A stretch of DNA of 41,324 nucleotides from Nemertoderma westbladi (Eukaryota > Xenacoelomorpha > Nemertodermatida > Nemertodermatidae). Location: positions 7,501 through 48,824 of the forward strand of contig JAUCBJ010000214.1 in the NCBI GenBank assembly GCA_032718475.1, in the 5' to 3' direction. Shown one piece after another: positions 21,510-30,032 of this stretch. The notes beneath the pieces are model-generated. The model was not told the origin of the DNA, ran no database searches, and saw only the letters and a list, made by a program, of their open reading frames with translations. The position numbers and the translations under genes are program-made. Position 1 is the first letter of the stretch; each line of letters opens with the position of its first letter.

Positions 21510-21941
21510 ATGCCTAAGATGACACATCACCAAGTGCATTATTTACAAACTGAAAGTCTAGTACTGGGCGGCATCGTATTCCAATTCATTAGGGATATGG
21601 TGTTAAAACACCCCGAACGCTTGGATATCCTGAACAATGTGACCCGTAAACACCTCGCTTCCTACGTCCTACGTGGCTTCATGGGCTATGAAACCTTAGC
21701 ACAGTGGAAAGTGCTGCCAGTCTGGGAGAGCAGGAGTAATATCTGGGATATCGCGGAAAACAAAATAGCGTCAGCATCACAACAATTACTGCATAACGAA
21801 CCAGCAGTAACCAACGCGGTCAGACATTCGGTCTTTGGGCTTAGGCCTATACAACCTAAACCCAAATATATCCCAATAAAACCGGATCCAAAGTCTAATC
21901 CTGATGCAGGGCAGTACAGCGGTCGGTGCGTACCCGTATAG
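21510..21941 (+). CDS. Unrecognised protein segment of the same locus
   Basis: The frame of 143 codons appears largely helical in its first 110 residues (for example LGGIVFQFIRDMVLKHPERL) with a Pro/Lys-rich end (RPIQPKPKYIPIKPDPK). It may be an internal part of a larger structural protein rather than a separate gene, since flanking frames are also coding-like and no promoter is seen. No known domain is recognised. Confidence 0.4.
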   Translation: MPKMTHHQVHYLQTESLVLGGIVFQFIRDMVLKHPERLDILNNVTRKHLASYVLRGFMGYETLAQWKVLPVWESRSNIWDIAENKIASASQQLLHNEPAVTNAVRHSVFGLRPIQPKPKYIPIKPDPKSNPDAGQYSGRCVPV

Positions 21942-22060
21942 CTGCTACCCGAGCCTCCCGCGGCGAGAGCTCCGACGACACAGAGGCGAGGATGGAACCG
22001 CAATCTTCTCAGAGACGTCATAACGTCTTGTTATAGGAGGAAAACCTCCCCTCTACGAGC

Positions 22061-22882
22061 GTGGCCCTACACCAGTCGTCTAAATGGCAACGGACTCGCG
22101 GGCCAGAGGTTGAGCCACTGCAGGAACCGAAGGCTCACCCCATAACCTCTATCCAATGGACTATAACCCAGGAGTTGCCGTGGAAAGTGCCGGAGATTGA
22201 TGTACCTGCCGATTTGGATCGCGCGGAGCTACAGAGGATAAACGCATTACCGGAACTCAGCATCTACTATGATATTCCAGAACACTACGGATTTTCCGAA
22301 GCAAATTTTCCGGTTCCAGGATATACGCCTAAGGTACCGGACCAGTATAAACCGGACATCGGAGAGGACGATACCTGGGTTCCTCCCACCATTATCCTCG
22401 CAAACTTCGTCTACCCACAACCGGAAAAGTTAGCTGATGGCACCGGTACAAACAGAGACTATGCGGAATCGATAAACCCCATCGATATTCGAGCCACCTT
22501 CAACGAGTTTCAGGTGATGGTCACCCAACCAGTCGAGTGGGAGGAGGAGGTCACCAATCTCCAACTTCCCATGGAGGGGAAAAAGGAAAAGGACCCTAAA
22601 CTACACCAGACCATACAAGGGAAAATCCGCAAGGCCAGGGAATCTCGATTATCTCAGCTAAATAAGATCTATAAAACGCAGATGCTGGAAAGGGTCGCCC
22701 AGAAGGCCCCTATGGTCCGCAGAACATTTTGCAAACTAAATCCATTAACACCGCTTCCCCTCAGCTGCTATTGCACTCTTTGCGGCAATGGGGAGAACTT
22801 CTGCAAACCTCGAGGCGCAGAACCCCATCAAAAGGGAAAACCGGAGGCTAAAATCACTGGCGTGTGTACCGTACGTGGGTGA
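22061..22882 (+). CDS. Unrecognised acidic protein segment with a cysteine cluster
   Basis: This frame of 273 codons is the longest in the locus. It starts without a clear ATG, is rich in Pro and acidic residues (ELSIYYDIPEHYGF, YKPDIGEDDTWVPP), has a Lys/Arg/Glu stretch that could be helical (KIRKARESRLSQLNKI), and ends with CYCTLCGNGENFC. It overlaps the next frame by 19 bp. I do not recognise a family; position before a zinc knuckle would fit a Gag-like capsid protein. Confidence 0.45.
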   Translation: MALHQSSKWQRTRGPEVEPLQEPKAHPITSIQWTITQELPWKVPEIDVPADLDRAELQRINALPELSIYYDIPEHYGFSEANFPVPGYTPKVPDQYKPDIGEDDTWVPPTIILANFVYPQPEKLADGTGTNRDYAESINPIDIRATFNEFQVMVTQPVEWEEEVTNLQLPMEGKKEKDPKLHQTIQGKIRKARESRLSQLNKIYKTQMLERVAQKAPMVRRTFCKLNPLTPLPLSCYCTLCGNGENFCKPRGAEPHQKGKPEAKITGVCTVRG

Positions 22883-23151
22883 AGTTTGGCATGGTTCCTT
22901 TCTGTTCGTGGTGCAAGATCCGGGGACACAACACTGCCTGCTGCCCCGATATGCTCACTCAGTATGAAAGTTGCGCACTGCGGGGTCACCACTCGAAGGC
23001 TATGGCCTCAAAGAACCGAGAGTGTTGGGCTGACCTTCTGATAATGGAACAAATACGGCGATATGAGAAACTTGAGTATCTCGCGAATCTCCACTCGAAA
23101 CTCAAATGGAGAGTGGAGAAAGCAGGTACAAACGAGCGTTATGGTATCTGA
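22864..23151 (+). CDS. CCHC zinc-knuckle segment, possible Gag nucleocapsid
   Basis: CSWCKIRGHNTACC fits the CX2CX4HX4C zinc knuckle exactly. A second, degraded copy follows with the same spacing (YESCALRGHHSKAM: Tyr and Met where Cys is expected). Paired knuckles after a long structural region are usual in retroelement Gag or LINE ORF1 proteins. After them come a Lys/Arg/Glu-rich stretch and a stop. No RT, protease or integrase lies within 1 kb downstream; the next element is an unrelated Gypsy insertion. Confidence 0.5.
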   Translation: MYRTWVKFGMVPFCSWCKIRGHNTACCPDMLTQYESCALRGHHSKAMASKNRECWADLLIMEQIRRYEKLEYLANLHSKLKWRVEKAGTNERYGI

Positions 23152-23519
23152 CACGGCGTATTTACCTTCCCCACCAACCCTTGCAACTTCGCAATGAGAC
23201 GATACGATACCCCCGACCAATATCGTTTCACCTACAAAGCGCTTATGCGCAAGCAACACACCCTGAAGTCGGGCCGATAGCCCTACAAACGTGGCTACTC
23301 CAATATATACCCGGACAACTCTGGGTTTGGTTAAGCGATGGGATGGCGACAGATTGGGAGATGAACTATATTCCCCAACCTGGGGCCGTGATTCCCATTG
23401 ACACTGGGAGCCGAAACCGGGATCGGCAGTTTCAGCTAGAAAGTATCCGACAGAAAACGGACACTCCCAATCTGGAGTGGGCCGATCTCCTCGAGTCGGA
23501 CGATATGGAGGAGGGATAG
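23106..23519 (+). CDS. C-terminal segment of the unrecognised locus
   Basis: This frame of 137 codons overlaps the previous one by 46 bp. It has Trp-rich, hydrophobic sequence (LQTWLLQYIPGQLWVWLSDG) and an acidic tail (WADLLESDDMEEG) before a natural-looking stop. The abrupt acidic end suggests a true C terminus. It is probably the frameshifted end of one ancestral protein. Confidence 0.4.
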   Translation: MESGESRYKRALWYLTRRIYLPHQPLQLRNETIRYPRPISFHLQSAYAQATHPEVGPIALQTWLLQYIPGQLWVWLSDGMATDWEMNYIPQPGAVIPIDTGSRNRDRQFQLESIRQKTDTPNLEWADLLESDDMEEG

Positions 23520-24373
23520 AGGCTTGCGTCCTGAGCCGCACCGAGGTCACAGGGCCCATTCCTTTCCTCGGAAGGGTTTTGGGTTTATGTGATGCTCGGA
23601 GCGAGGAGGGAAGCAAGCCATAGGGGGAGCTACGGGACCCCTCAAAGCGCGATTAGCCGATGATCGATACGATTATTTCTCGATAAACTGTAGAGACAAA
23701 CTCTTGTCGAAGGAAATCAAACTCATTATCGATAATAAAGACCCACGGCTCCATTCTATCTCGAAAACAAACTCGATAATCCTGATGATGGGAGTAAAGA
23801 TCAACCCCAACTTGACTTTCTGAACTCATTCTGTATCATACAAACTCGATAATGAGTCAGAACCCAATTGCGTCATATGAACTCTAGGCCGACACCATTG
23901 AACTCTAGGCCGAGTCAGATTATTTAGGACCATACCTTTTATATATGTAAAATCGTTTGCTTCTTGGTTCCCTACGTGGAACAAAGCAATAACAAGATTT
24001 GTCGCGTTTGTGTGAAAGAAATTTAATTTTTGTGACGGGATTGAGTTCTATAATCCCGACCGGATAAGGTTGTACGCATCACTTCGCTGCTGGGCTGCTG
24101 AACTAATATCTTTGGCCAAAGGCCGTTCAGGAAAATAACAAAGTTTGTGTTTCTTGGTGTTAATGTTTCCAGTGATAATATCACAGTATGTATGACAAAT
24201 AATAATAGAAATTGCAACACAGATTAATGACAACAGTATATGAAATGACAGTCGAAACTATTGCCGGTCCGCAACTGTGTGATTAATGAACTGACCGGTA
24301 AATCAGTAATCAGGATAACTATATGATTGATGCACATACATATTGATTTCACCTCTACACTACTCTGGCCTTT
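23520..24373. other. Unassigned sequence before the full-length Gypsy element
   Basis: Repeated AAACTCGATAAT and GAACTCTAGGCCGA motifs occur between about 23690 and 23915. No coding sequence is recognised. Confidence 0.4.
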
Positions 24374-24378
24374 GCTAC

Positions 24379-24581
24379 TGTGTGATATGGGTCAGTCATG
24401 TGTCTGACATATTGGATATAACACATAGGCCTAGGATTTACCTACTTTCGTAGTTAGCAGTAGGCCTAGTACATTTAGGTATATTGTACCGGTTTGTGGT
24501 TTGCCGGCCTTTATGTGTTATGTTATATATCAGTATTTGATATCCTCAAATATATACCGATACATTGGAAGTTATGTTACA
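24379..24581 (+). repeat. 5' LTR
   Basis: 203 bp, TGTGTGATATGG to GTTATGTTACA. It appears identical to 29825-30027. Identical LTRs imply very recent insertion, because both are copied from one template. Confidence 0.93.
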
Positions 24582-24600
24582 TGGCGCTGCGAGTAGGATT
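24582..24600 (+). promoter_or_regulatory. Primer-binding site
   Basis: TGGCGCTGCGAGTAGGATT starts at the first base after the LTR. It shares TGGCGC and GTAGGAT with the PBS of the deleted element at 17419, so both probably use the same or a similar tRNA whose 3' end is ...GCGCCA. The tRNA cannot be named from this. Confidence 0.75.
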
Positions 24601-24750
24601 TTACTACAGAACTCTCCTAATGGATACACTATTGATTATTAACGGCCACAGCCCCCAGTAGCCTGGCAACTCGGGCAGGGTGGCTCTGTAGAATCCTGGC
24701 TGGCCGGATTCTAGTATATACTCTCAGGCCGGCAACCACAAACAGTAACC

Positions 24751-27138
24751 ATGCGGTCGTCTTCCCGCCTCGCTGGCAGGACGCCATCCCCTCCGCCTAC
24801 GCCGCTGCAATCTGGACGTCTTCCGCCCCGGCACCCCATTACACGCATCGCACCATTCCTCCATTCGCCCAACTACTGCAGCCTACAGGTTTTGCACGAC
24901 GACCCAACCATTGAAGGAGAAAACAGCGAAGAGGAAGGTAACACCATTGCCATGGAAGAGACAATCCCATCCCAGTTTGACCCACGCATCTTCATGGTTA
25001 AACGCCCATGTGAGAAATTCGATATTGAAACAGAGGCTGACCAATGGCGGACATGGAAACGGCAATGGGAAAACTTCCTCGGGACATCCGGTATCGATCG
25101 ACTACTTGAAGTCGATCCACGTACTGGTGAACATTTTCCCAGCGATGAAATGACAGCAACACTAAGGGCTGCAAAGCAGAAAATTACAAGGAATGAGCTC
25201 CTTGCATCACTCTCCAGGAACACAGTAGAGACTCTAGATGGGCTAGGTATGACAGATGCTGACTGGAACTCCCCAGATGCCATTATTGCTGCATTGGATA
25301 AATTTATTCTAGGTGGGCGGAATGTTTGGAAATACCGAAATGAATTCGGTATAAGAGGGAAACAGGACAATGAGACTTTTGCAGAGTTTGTTGTGGCCCT
25401 ACGTAAAATTGGAACCAAGTGTGACTTTCCATTTACTGCCAGAAATGCCACAGATGCAATGAATGACAACCTTCTTAAGCAACTTATTCTCATGCCGGGT
25501 AATGATAAAGAGATTGCAGACCGCCTCCTGGAACTTCCTGAAACAGTCACTTTCACTGAAGCACTAAAGGTAGCTGAGTCAATGGAGGCTGCTCGTAAGA
25601 CACGCTCAGACATTAGCACTGCAAGGTCAACTAGTATGACTAGTGGAAGTGGTGATACAAACAGACTTGTGGCCAAGTCCAAGACAAAGAAATGCTTTTA
25701 TTGTGGCCATGAACTCCCACATGGCCCGGGCCAGAAATTTCGCACCTGCTCTGCAATTGGTAAAATATGTACACATTGCAGCAAATCTGGCCACTATAAT
25801 CGATGCTGCCCATCCCACACCAATGGTGCTAGGAACAATACACGTAGCAGACGAATTGGCCGTGGTGGATACATGGGCCGCGGCACATATACTGGCGGCA
25901 ATGATCGGTACAATAGGGGCCAAAGACAACCGCAGACCTACAACACCGTATGGTCCCCTAATAACACCAATATAAATAATGAAGGTCAATATCTATACGA
26001 GGGCCAGTATCCATCTAACAGTGACAACGCACCAAATCTATCTAGTCTCCGGGGGGACCCAACACTACTCACGTGTTTGGCCCTAGTACCCAGTCCTGAT
26101 TCTACTAAAGCTCTGGCCCGTATTGCTGCTGCAGATGGCACAGCACGACAGCTGGATGAACTGCAGCCACTAGAACTCACTCAAGTGCTTGTGGCAAGTG
26201 CCGATCACCCATTACGGTTCAAGACAAATGTCTCAATTTTAGCTGATGGCGGGGCCAATCTTATGGCAGTGAGTCCTGATGTACCCAAGGCCATGGGTAT
26301 TAAATGGCACCAATTGAGCAACACAACCAACCCACCCCCAGCCCCAAAATGCGCTGATGGGTCAAATAAAGGACTCAAGCTCCTTGGTACATTCAGGGCA
26401 CATGTATCATTTAAGGGCCTCAGTACCGATGTAGATGCATATGTGGTGCATGGCCTAGCTAAGCCACTACTGTCTCGGACTGCATGCTTTGCCCTCACTA
26501 TCCTAGCCAGTGAACATATTAATGGGGGACTCTCGGGATATAGTGATAATGCTGACATATTCCATACACAAATTGGAAACTTCAATCAAGCTAATTGCCA
26601 TATGATGACACCACCATTCACCAATCCGCACCAATGCAATAGTAGTACATCAAATGGTGCTCTACCAGTTGACCTCATAGAAGAATTTCCCAATGTATTG
26701 TCTGGAATTTGCCGCATAATGAAGGGTCCACCAGTGGTGATTAGAATTCACACAGATGCAGTACCCGTTGCAGTGCACCACACACGTCAGATCCCTATTA
26801 ACCTGGTTGAACCATTTAAGTGTGAAATACAAGCACAAATTGATATGGGCATCATCGAGAAGGCTACAGATGATGCCAATCCTTCAGAATGGTGTAGTCC
26901 TATGGTTGTAACAAAGAAGAAGGACCCTTCCGCATGCCGGGTCACTATAGATATGCGCGCTATAAATGATGCTACAATCCGTCCCACCTTCCCGTCCCCA
27001 TCACCTCACCAGATTGTTGCCACCCTGCCTGCATCTGCAACATTCTTTACTGTAGTAGATGGTTTGAAAGGATTCCACCAGCTGGAGCTCGCAGAGGGAA
27101 GCAGGGGACTTACCACATTCTTGACTCCATATGGCTGA
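24751..27138 (+). CDS. Gag, protease and start of reverse transcriptase (Gypsy), ends at TGA
   Basis: 795 codons from ATG 24751. Residues 1-300 are Gag (FDPRIFMVKRP, WRTWKRQWENFL), followed by a Cys/His region at 315 and a canonical CCHC knuckle at 340-353 (CTHCSKSGHYNRCC). The protease region is near 490-590; its active site reads ADGGAN with Asp 499, where DTG or DSG is usual. RT starts near 661 and includes motif A with Asp 770 (FTVVDGLKG). The frame stops at TGA 27136-27138, straight after LTPYG, in the middle of RT, and continues in the same frame beyond. Confidence 0.9.
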   Translation: MRSSSRLAGRTPSPPPTPLQSGRLPPRHPITRIAPFLHSPNYCSLQVLHDDPTIEGENSEEEGNTIAMEETIPSQFDPRIFMVKRPCEKFDIETEADQWRTWKRQWENFLGTSGIDRLLEVDPRTGEHFPSDEMTATLRAAKQKITRNELLASLSRNTVETLDGLGMTDADWNSPDAIIAALDKFILGGRNVWKYRNEFGIRGKQDNETFAEFVVALRKIGTKCDFPFTARNATDAMNDNLLKQLILMPGNDKEIADRLLELPETVTFTEALKVAESMEAARKTRSDISTARSTSMTSGSGDTNRLVAKSKTKKCFYCGHELPHGPGQKFRTCSAIGKICTHCSKSGHYNRCCPSHTNGARNNTRSRRIGRGGYMGRGTYTGGNDRYNRGQRQPQTYNTVWSPNNTNINNEGQYLYEGQYPSNSDNAPNLSSLRGDPTLLTCLALVPSPDSTKALARIAAADGTARQLDELQPLELTQVLVASADHPLRFKTNVSILADGGANLMAVSPDVPKAMGIKWHQLSNTTNPPPAPKCADGSNKGLKLLGTFRAHVSFKGLSTDVDAYVVHGLAKPLLSRTACFALTILASEHINGGLSGYSDNADIFHTQIGNFNQANCHMMTPPFTNPHQCNSSTSNGALPVDLIEEFPNVLSGICRIMKGPPVVIRIHTDAVPVAVHHTRQIPINLVEPFKCEIQAQIDMGIIEKATDDANPSEWCSPMVVTKKKDPSACRVTIDMRAINDATIRPTFPSPSPHQIVATLPASATFFTVVDGLKGFHQLELAEGSRGLTTFLTPYG

Positions 27139-27798
27139 ATGCGGTATATTAGGATGCTTATGGGATGGTGTGGTGCATCTGATGTATACAACTCTCGCAT
27201 GGACACAGCATTAAAAGATGTCCCAAAATCTCGTCGAATTGTTGAGGACATCCTGATATTTACAGAAACGGAGGCAGAACACAAAGAGGCAGTGCGACAG
27301 CTCCTCTATGCGTGTGATGCCAATGACATTTCATTGAACACACGCAAGATACAATATTGCCAGGAGACAGTCATTTTCGGGGGATTCAAAATCTCCAAGG
27401 GCAAGTATGAGATAGACCCTAAACTAGTCCAGGATCTGAGAGAGTTCCCTAAACCTCACAACCGCACCACGCTGCGATCATTCCTTGGGCTTGCCCAACA
27501 GTTGGGAAATTTTACTAAGGAGATAACACGCCTAGTTGAACCCCTTCGCTCCCTTAACAAGAATAACATGGCTTGGGTATGGACTAGGGCTCATGAAATT
27601 GCATTCGTATCCACAATAAAGGCACTGACAAGTCCCTTATGCCTTGCTTACTATGACCCCAACCATGAGACCGAAATGTATTGTGATGCATCTAGATTAC
27701 ATGGCCTTGGATTCGTTTTGCGTCAACGAGATAAGAATGCAGTATGGAAAACTGTTCAGTGTGGCAGTCGTACATTGGCCCCACATGAGGCCAAGTGA
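27139..27798 (+). CDS. Reverse transcriptase continuation and start of RNase H (Gypsy), ends at TGA
   Basis: Same frame as the preceding segment. It holds RT motif C, where the expected VDD reads VED (RIVEDILIF; Glu codon at 27244-27246). This changes one catalytic aspartate. Then come the thumb region (LGLAQQLGNF) and the start of RNase H with its first Asp (EMYCDASRLHGLG). It ends at TGA 27796-27798, just before the RNase H ELEAL motif, which follows in frame. Confidence 0.88.
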   Translation: MRYIRMLMGWCGASDVYNSRMDTALKDVPKSRRIVEDILIFTETEAEHKEAVRQLLYACDANDISLNTRKIQYCQETVIFGGFKISKGKYEIDPKLVQDLREFPKPHNRTTLRSFLGLAQQLGNFTKEITRLVEPLRSLNKNNMAWVWTRAHEIAFVSTIKALTSPLCLAYYDPNHETEMYCDASRLHGLGFVLRQRDKNAVWKTVQCGSRTLAPHEAK

Positions 27799-29457
27799 AG
27801 TGGCATGGCAGAGTTGGAGGCCCTCTCTGTCGCCTGGGCTGCATCTAAATGCCGATTCTTCTTGGATGGTATGACACATTTTACTGTGGTCTTTGACTCG
27901 AATCCTCTGGTTCCCATTCTCAACCAGCGTCGTCTTGATCAAATCTCCAATGATAGACTTCTAAAAATGAAGACTGCCCTATCGCGCCACACCTTCACCG
28001 CACGATGGCAAGCAGGGGCCAAACACATAATGGCAGATGCCTTCTCCCGTGCAGAAATCAATGTACCAACTGATGAAAACTACATTCTCACGCCTGAAGA
28101 AGAAGCTGACCGAGAATTTGTAGTAGCAACTATGTTCTCTTTGCTTTGTGGGGCATGTGATGCAGAGGACAAATGTTGGCATAGTGGACCACAACCATGC
28201 GCAGCAATTATCAATTATTGGCAGGCCTCTTCCATTGATGATGATGATGTACTGCTCAAACAGTTGCGGGAGGCATCCAGTGACGACCAGACACATATTA
28301 AGCTTAATGATATCGTTACCCATGGCTGGCCAGCTAGTAAACAGGAACTGCAGACCAATGGCTATGATGCCCTCCTCCCTTACTTCAGGCACCGTGATCA
28401 AATCTCTGCAGTTGATGGACTCATTATGTTTGGACCCCGGATTGTCATTCCATCTGGTATGCGTAAATCAGTCCTCACACAACTCCATGCCGCACATCAA
28501 GGAATAGACAAAACCTTGGCCCGAGCACACCAATCCGTGTGGTGGCCTGAAGTTATTAATGACGTCAAGCAGACAGTGTCCAGCTGTACCACATGCGCCT
28601 CATCTCTACCTTCTCACAGAGCTGAACCCCAACAGCACAACCCACAGGCTACCCGACCTTTTCAGAAGATAGATGTTGACACTTTCATTGTAGATGGTTG
28701 CCACTACCTCATTATCGTTGATGAGTTCTCCGGGTGGCCTGCAGTCGCCACACTTGGAGAAGGTATGACTTCAATCAAAATTGTAAATGCATTACGATCA
28801 TTCTTTCTTACCCATGCTGTCCCAACTGTGTACCATCCAGACAACGGCACCAACCTGGTATCCTGTGAAGTTAAAAATTTCCTCACGTGGTGGGGCGTGG
28901 CAATAGAACCTGCTTCACCACACAAACCGCAGACCAATGGACGTGCCGAGGCTCTGGTAAAAGCGATGAAAAAGATTGTCAAAGGGGCCACACCTCCCAA
29001 TGGCGGAAAGCCAAACCCAGACAAACTGGCGGCTGGCATAATTGCCTACCGGAATACTCCCCGGTATGGAGGTCGCTCACCATCCCAGGCTATTTATGGT
29101 CACAATCTGCGCGATACTCTCCCTACACACAGATGTGCATATGACCCAAGGTGGAGTAGAACCCTCAAGGAGATGGATGAGACCACAGAGTCACGAAAAG
29201 CCATCTCACATGCTCGCTATCAGACAAAAACAGCATCTCTTAAAGAAATCGCCGTGGGGACACATGTGGTGATGCAAGACCATGTAACTGGTAAATGGAC
29301 CATTCCAGGCACCATCGTGGAAGCCATGGACAAACATGAGTGTATCTTATTAAAAAGACAAGTGGACGAGTTTGGCGCCGCAATCGTACTCTTATTCGCA
29401 TCCGGGTGGCCACTGACGATAACACAGGAAACAAACAAACTGACAAAGGTGACATGA
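27799..29457 (+). CDS. RNase H end and integrase (Gypsy)
   Basis: RNase H continues with MAELEALSVAWAA, FDSN and HIMADAFSR (third conserved Asp region). The integrase zinc-binding domain has HAAHQG and CTTC. The catalytic core is intact, DD35E: Asp at 28678-28680 (DVDTF), Asp at 28840-28842 (HPDNGT), Glu at 28948-28950 (NGRAEAL). After about 29341 the frame no longer looks like the family; the true tail is in the overlapping frame at 29340-29642. Confidence 0.88.
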   Translation, partial: SGMAELEALSVAWAASKCRFFLDGMTHFTVVFDSNPLVPILNQRRLDQISNDRLLKMKTALSRHTFTARWQAGAKHIMADAFSRAEINVPTDENYILTPEEEADREFVVATMFSLLCGACDAEDKCWHSGPQPCAAIINYWQASSIDDDDVLLKQLREASSDDQTHIKLNDIVTHGWPASKQELQTNGYDALLPYFRHRDQISAVDGLIMFGPRIVIPSGMRKSVLTQLHAAHQGIDKTLARAHQSVWWPEVINDVKQTVSSCTTCASSLPSHRAEPQQHNPQATRPFQKIDVDTFIVDGCHYLIIVDEFSGWPAVATLGEGMTSIKIVNALRSFFLTHAVPTVYHPDNGTNLVSCEVKNFLTWWGVAIEPASPHKPQTNGRAEALVKAMKKIVKGATPPNGGKPNPDKLAAGIIAYRNTPRYGGRSPSQAIYGHNLRDTLPTHRCAYDPRWSRTLKEMDETTESRKAISHARYQTKTASLKEIAVGTHVVMQDHVTGKWTIPGTIVEAMDKHECILLKRQVDEFGAAIVLLFASGWPLTITQETNKLTKVT

Positions 29458-29642
29458 GAGAGCATGACGATGTAGAACTATCTCATGTACCGCGTACAAC
29501 AAGAATGCCAACCAAGGAACTACCTACACCGATACCTATGACCAGGATATCTACCAGAAACCGCACACCCAACCGCAAATTTATCAGTCAGGATTGGTCT
29601 GGGTCGTTGAGAATGCCTGGGTGGAGAGGAGAAAACAGATGA
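29340..29642 (+). CDS. Integrase C-terminal tail, displaced frame
   Basis: In a different frame from the main one, it shows the usual Gypsy integrase ending: TSGRVWRRNRTLI, then polar, Thr/Pro/Arg-rich sequence ending RTPNRKFISQDW. A frameshift at about 29341 separates it from the core. It could be a mutation, a sequencing error, or less likely a programmed shift. Confidence 0.7.
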   Translation: MYLIKKTSGRVWRRNRTLIRIRVATDDNTGNKQTDKGDMREHDDVELSHVPRTTRMPTKELPTPIPMTRISTRNRTPNRKFISQDWSGSLRMPGWRGENR

Positions 29643-29811
29643 GTTTGATAAGGACTTGTATACATGACTTTGATAAGGACTTATATAAAACTGAGGACTC
29701 CACAAACTATTATATTGCATGCCCCACCAATAGACTCCTCTAGGTCCCCAGTGATATATACATAATGCCAAGCATGACACCACATCTATCTTCCCAGACA
29801 ACTCTCCCAAC

Positions 29812-29824
29812 AGGGAAGGGGGAA
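29812..29824 (+). promoter_or_regulatory. Polypurine tract
   Basis: The purine-rich run GGGAAGGGGGAA directly precedes the 3' LTR, as expected for the plus-strand primer of reverse transcription. Confidence 0.8.
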
Positions 29825-30027
29825 TGTGTGATATGGGTCAGTCATGTGTCTGACATATTGGATATAACACATAGGCCTAGGATTTACCTACTTTCGTAGT
29901 TAGCAGTAGGCCTAGTACATTTAGGTATATTGTACCGGTTTGTGGTTTGCCGGCCTTTATGTGTTATGTTATATATCAGTATTTGATATCCTCAAATATA
30001 TACCGATACATTGGAAGTTATGTTACA
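29825..30027 (+). repeat. 3' LTR
   Basis: 203 bp, identical by eye to the 5' LTR, followed by the second GCTAC. Confidence 0.93.
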
Positions 30028-30032
30028 GCTAC

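Larger units (their letters stand above)
24379..30027 (+). mobile_element. Full-length Ty3/Gypsy LTR retrotransposon, recent insertion
   Basis: 5,649 bp with 203-bp LTRs that look identical over their full length, a 5-bp target duplication GCTAC (24374-24378 and 30028-30032), a PBS directly after the 5' LTR and a PPT directly before the 3' LTR. Coding order is gag, protease, RT, RNase H, integrase, which is the Gypsy order. One frame runs from 24751 to 29457 with two TGA codons, and a frameshift displaces the integrase tail. As assembled, the element probably cannot make all its own proteins. A Mag-like affiliation is possible but unproven. Confidence 0.93.

Noticed and set aside
24873-25682. 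Long minus-strand frame opposite gag
   Set aside because: Antisense shadow of the Gypsy gag frame, Ser-rich because of complementary codon use.
24751-29457. Reassigned genetic code with UGA as tryptophan
   Set aside because: TGG is used throughout the same frame and only two TGAs occur; a reassigned code would be expected to give more.
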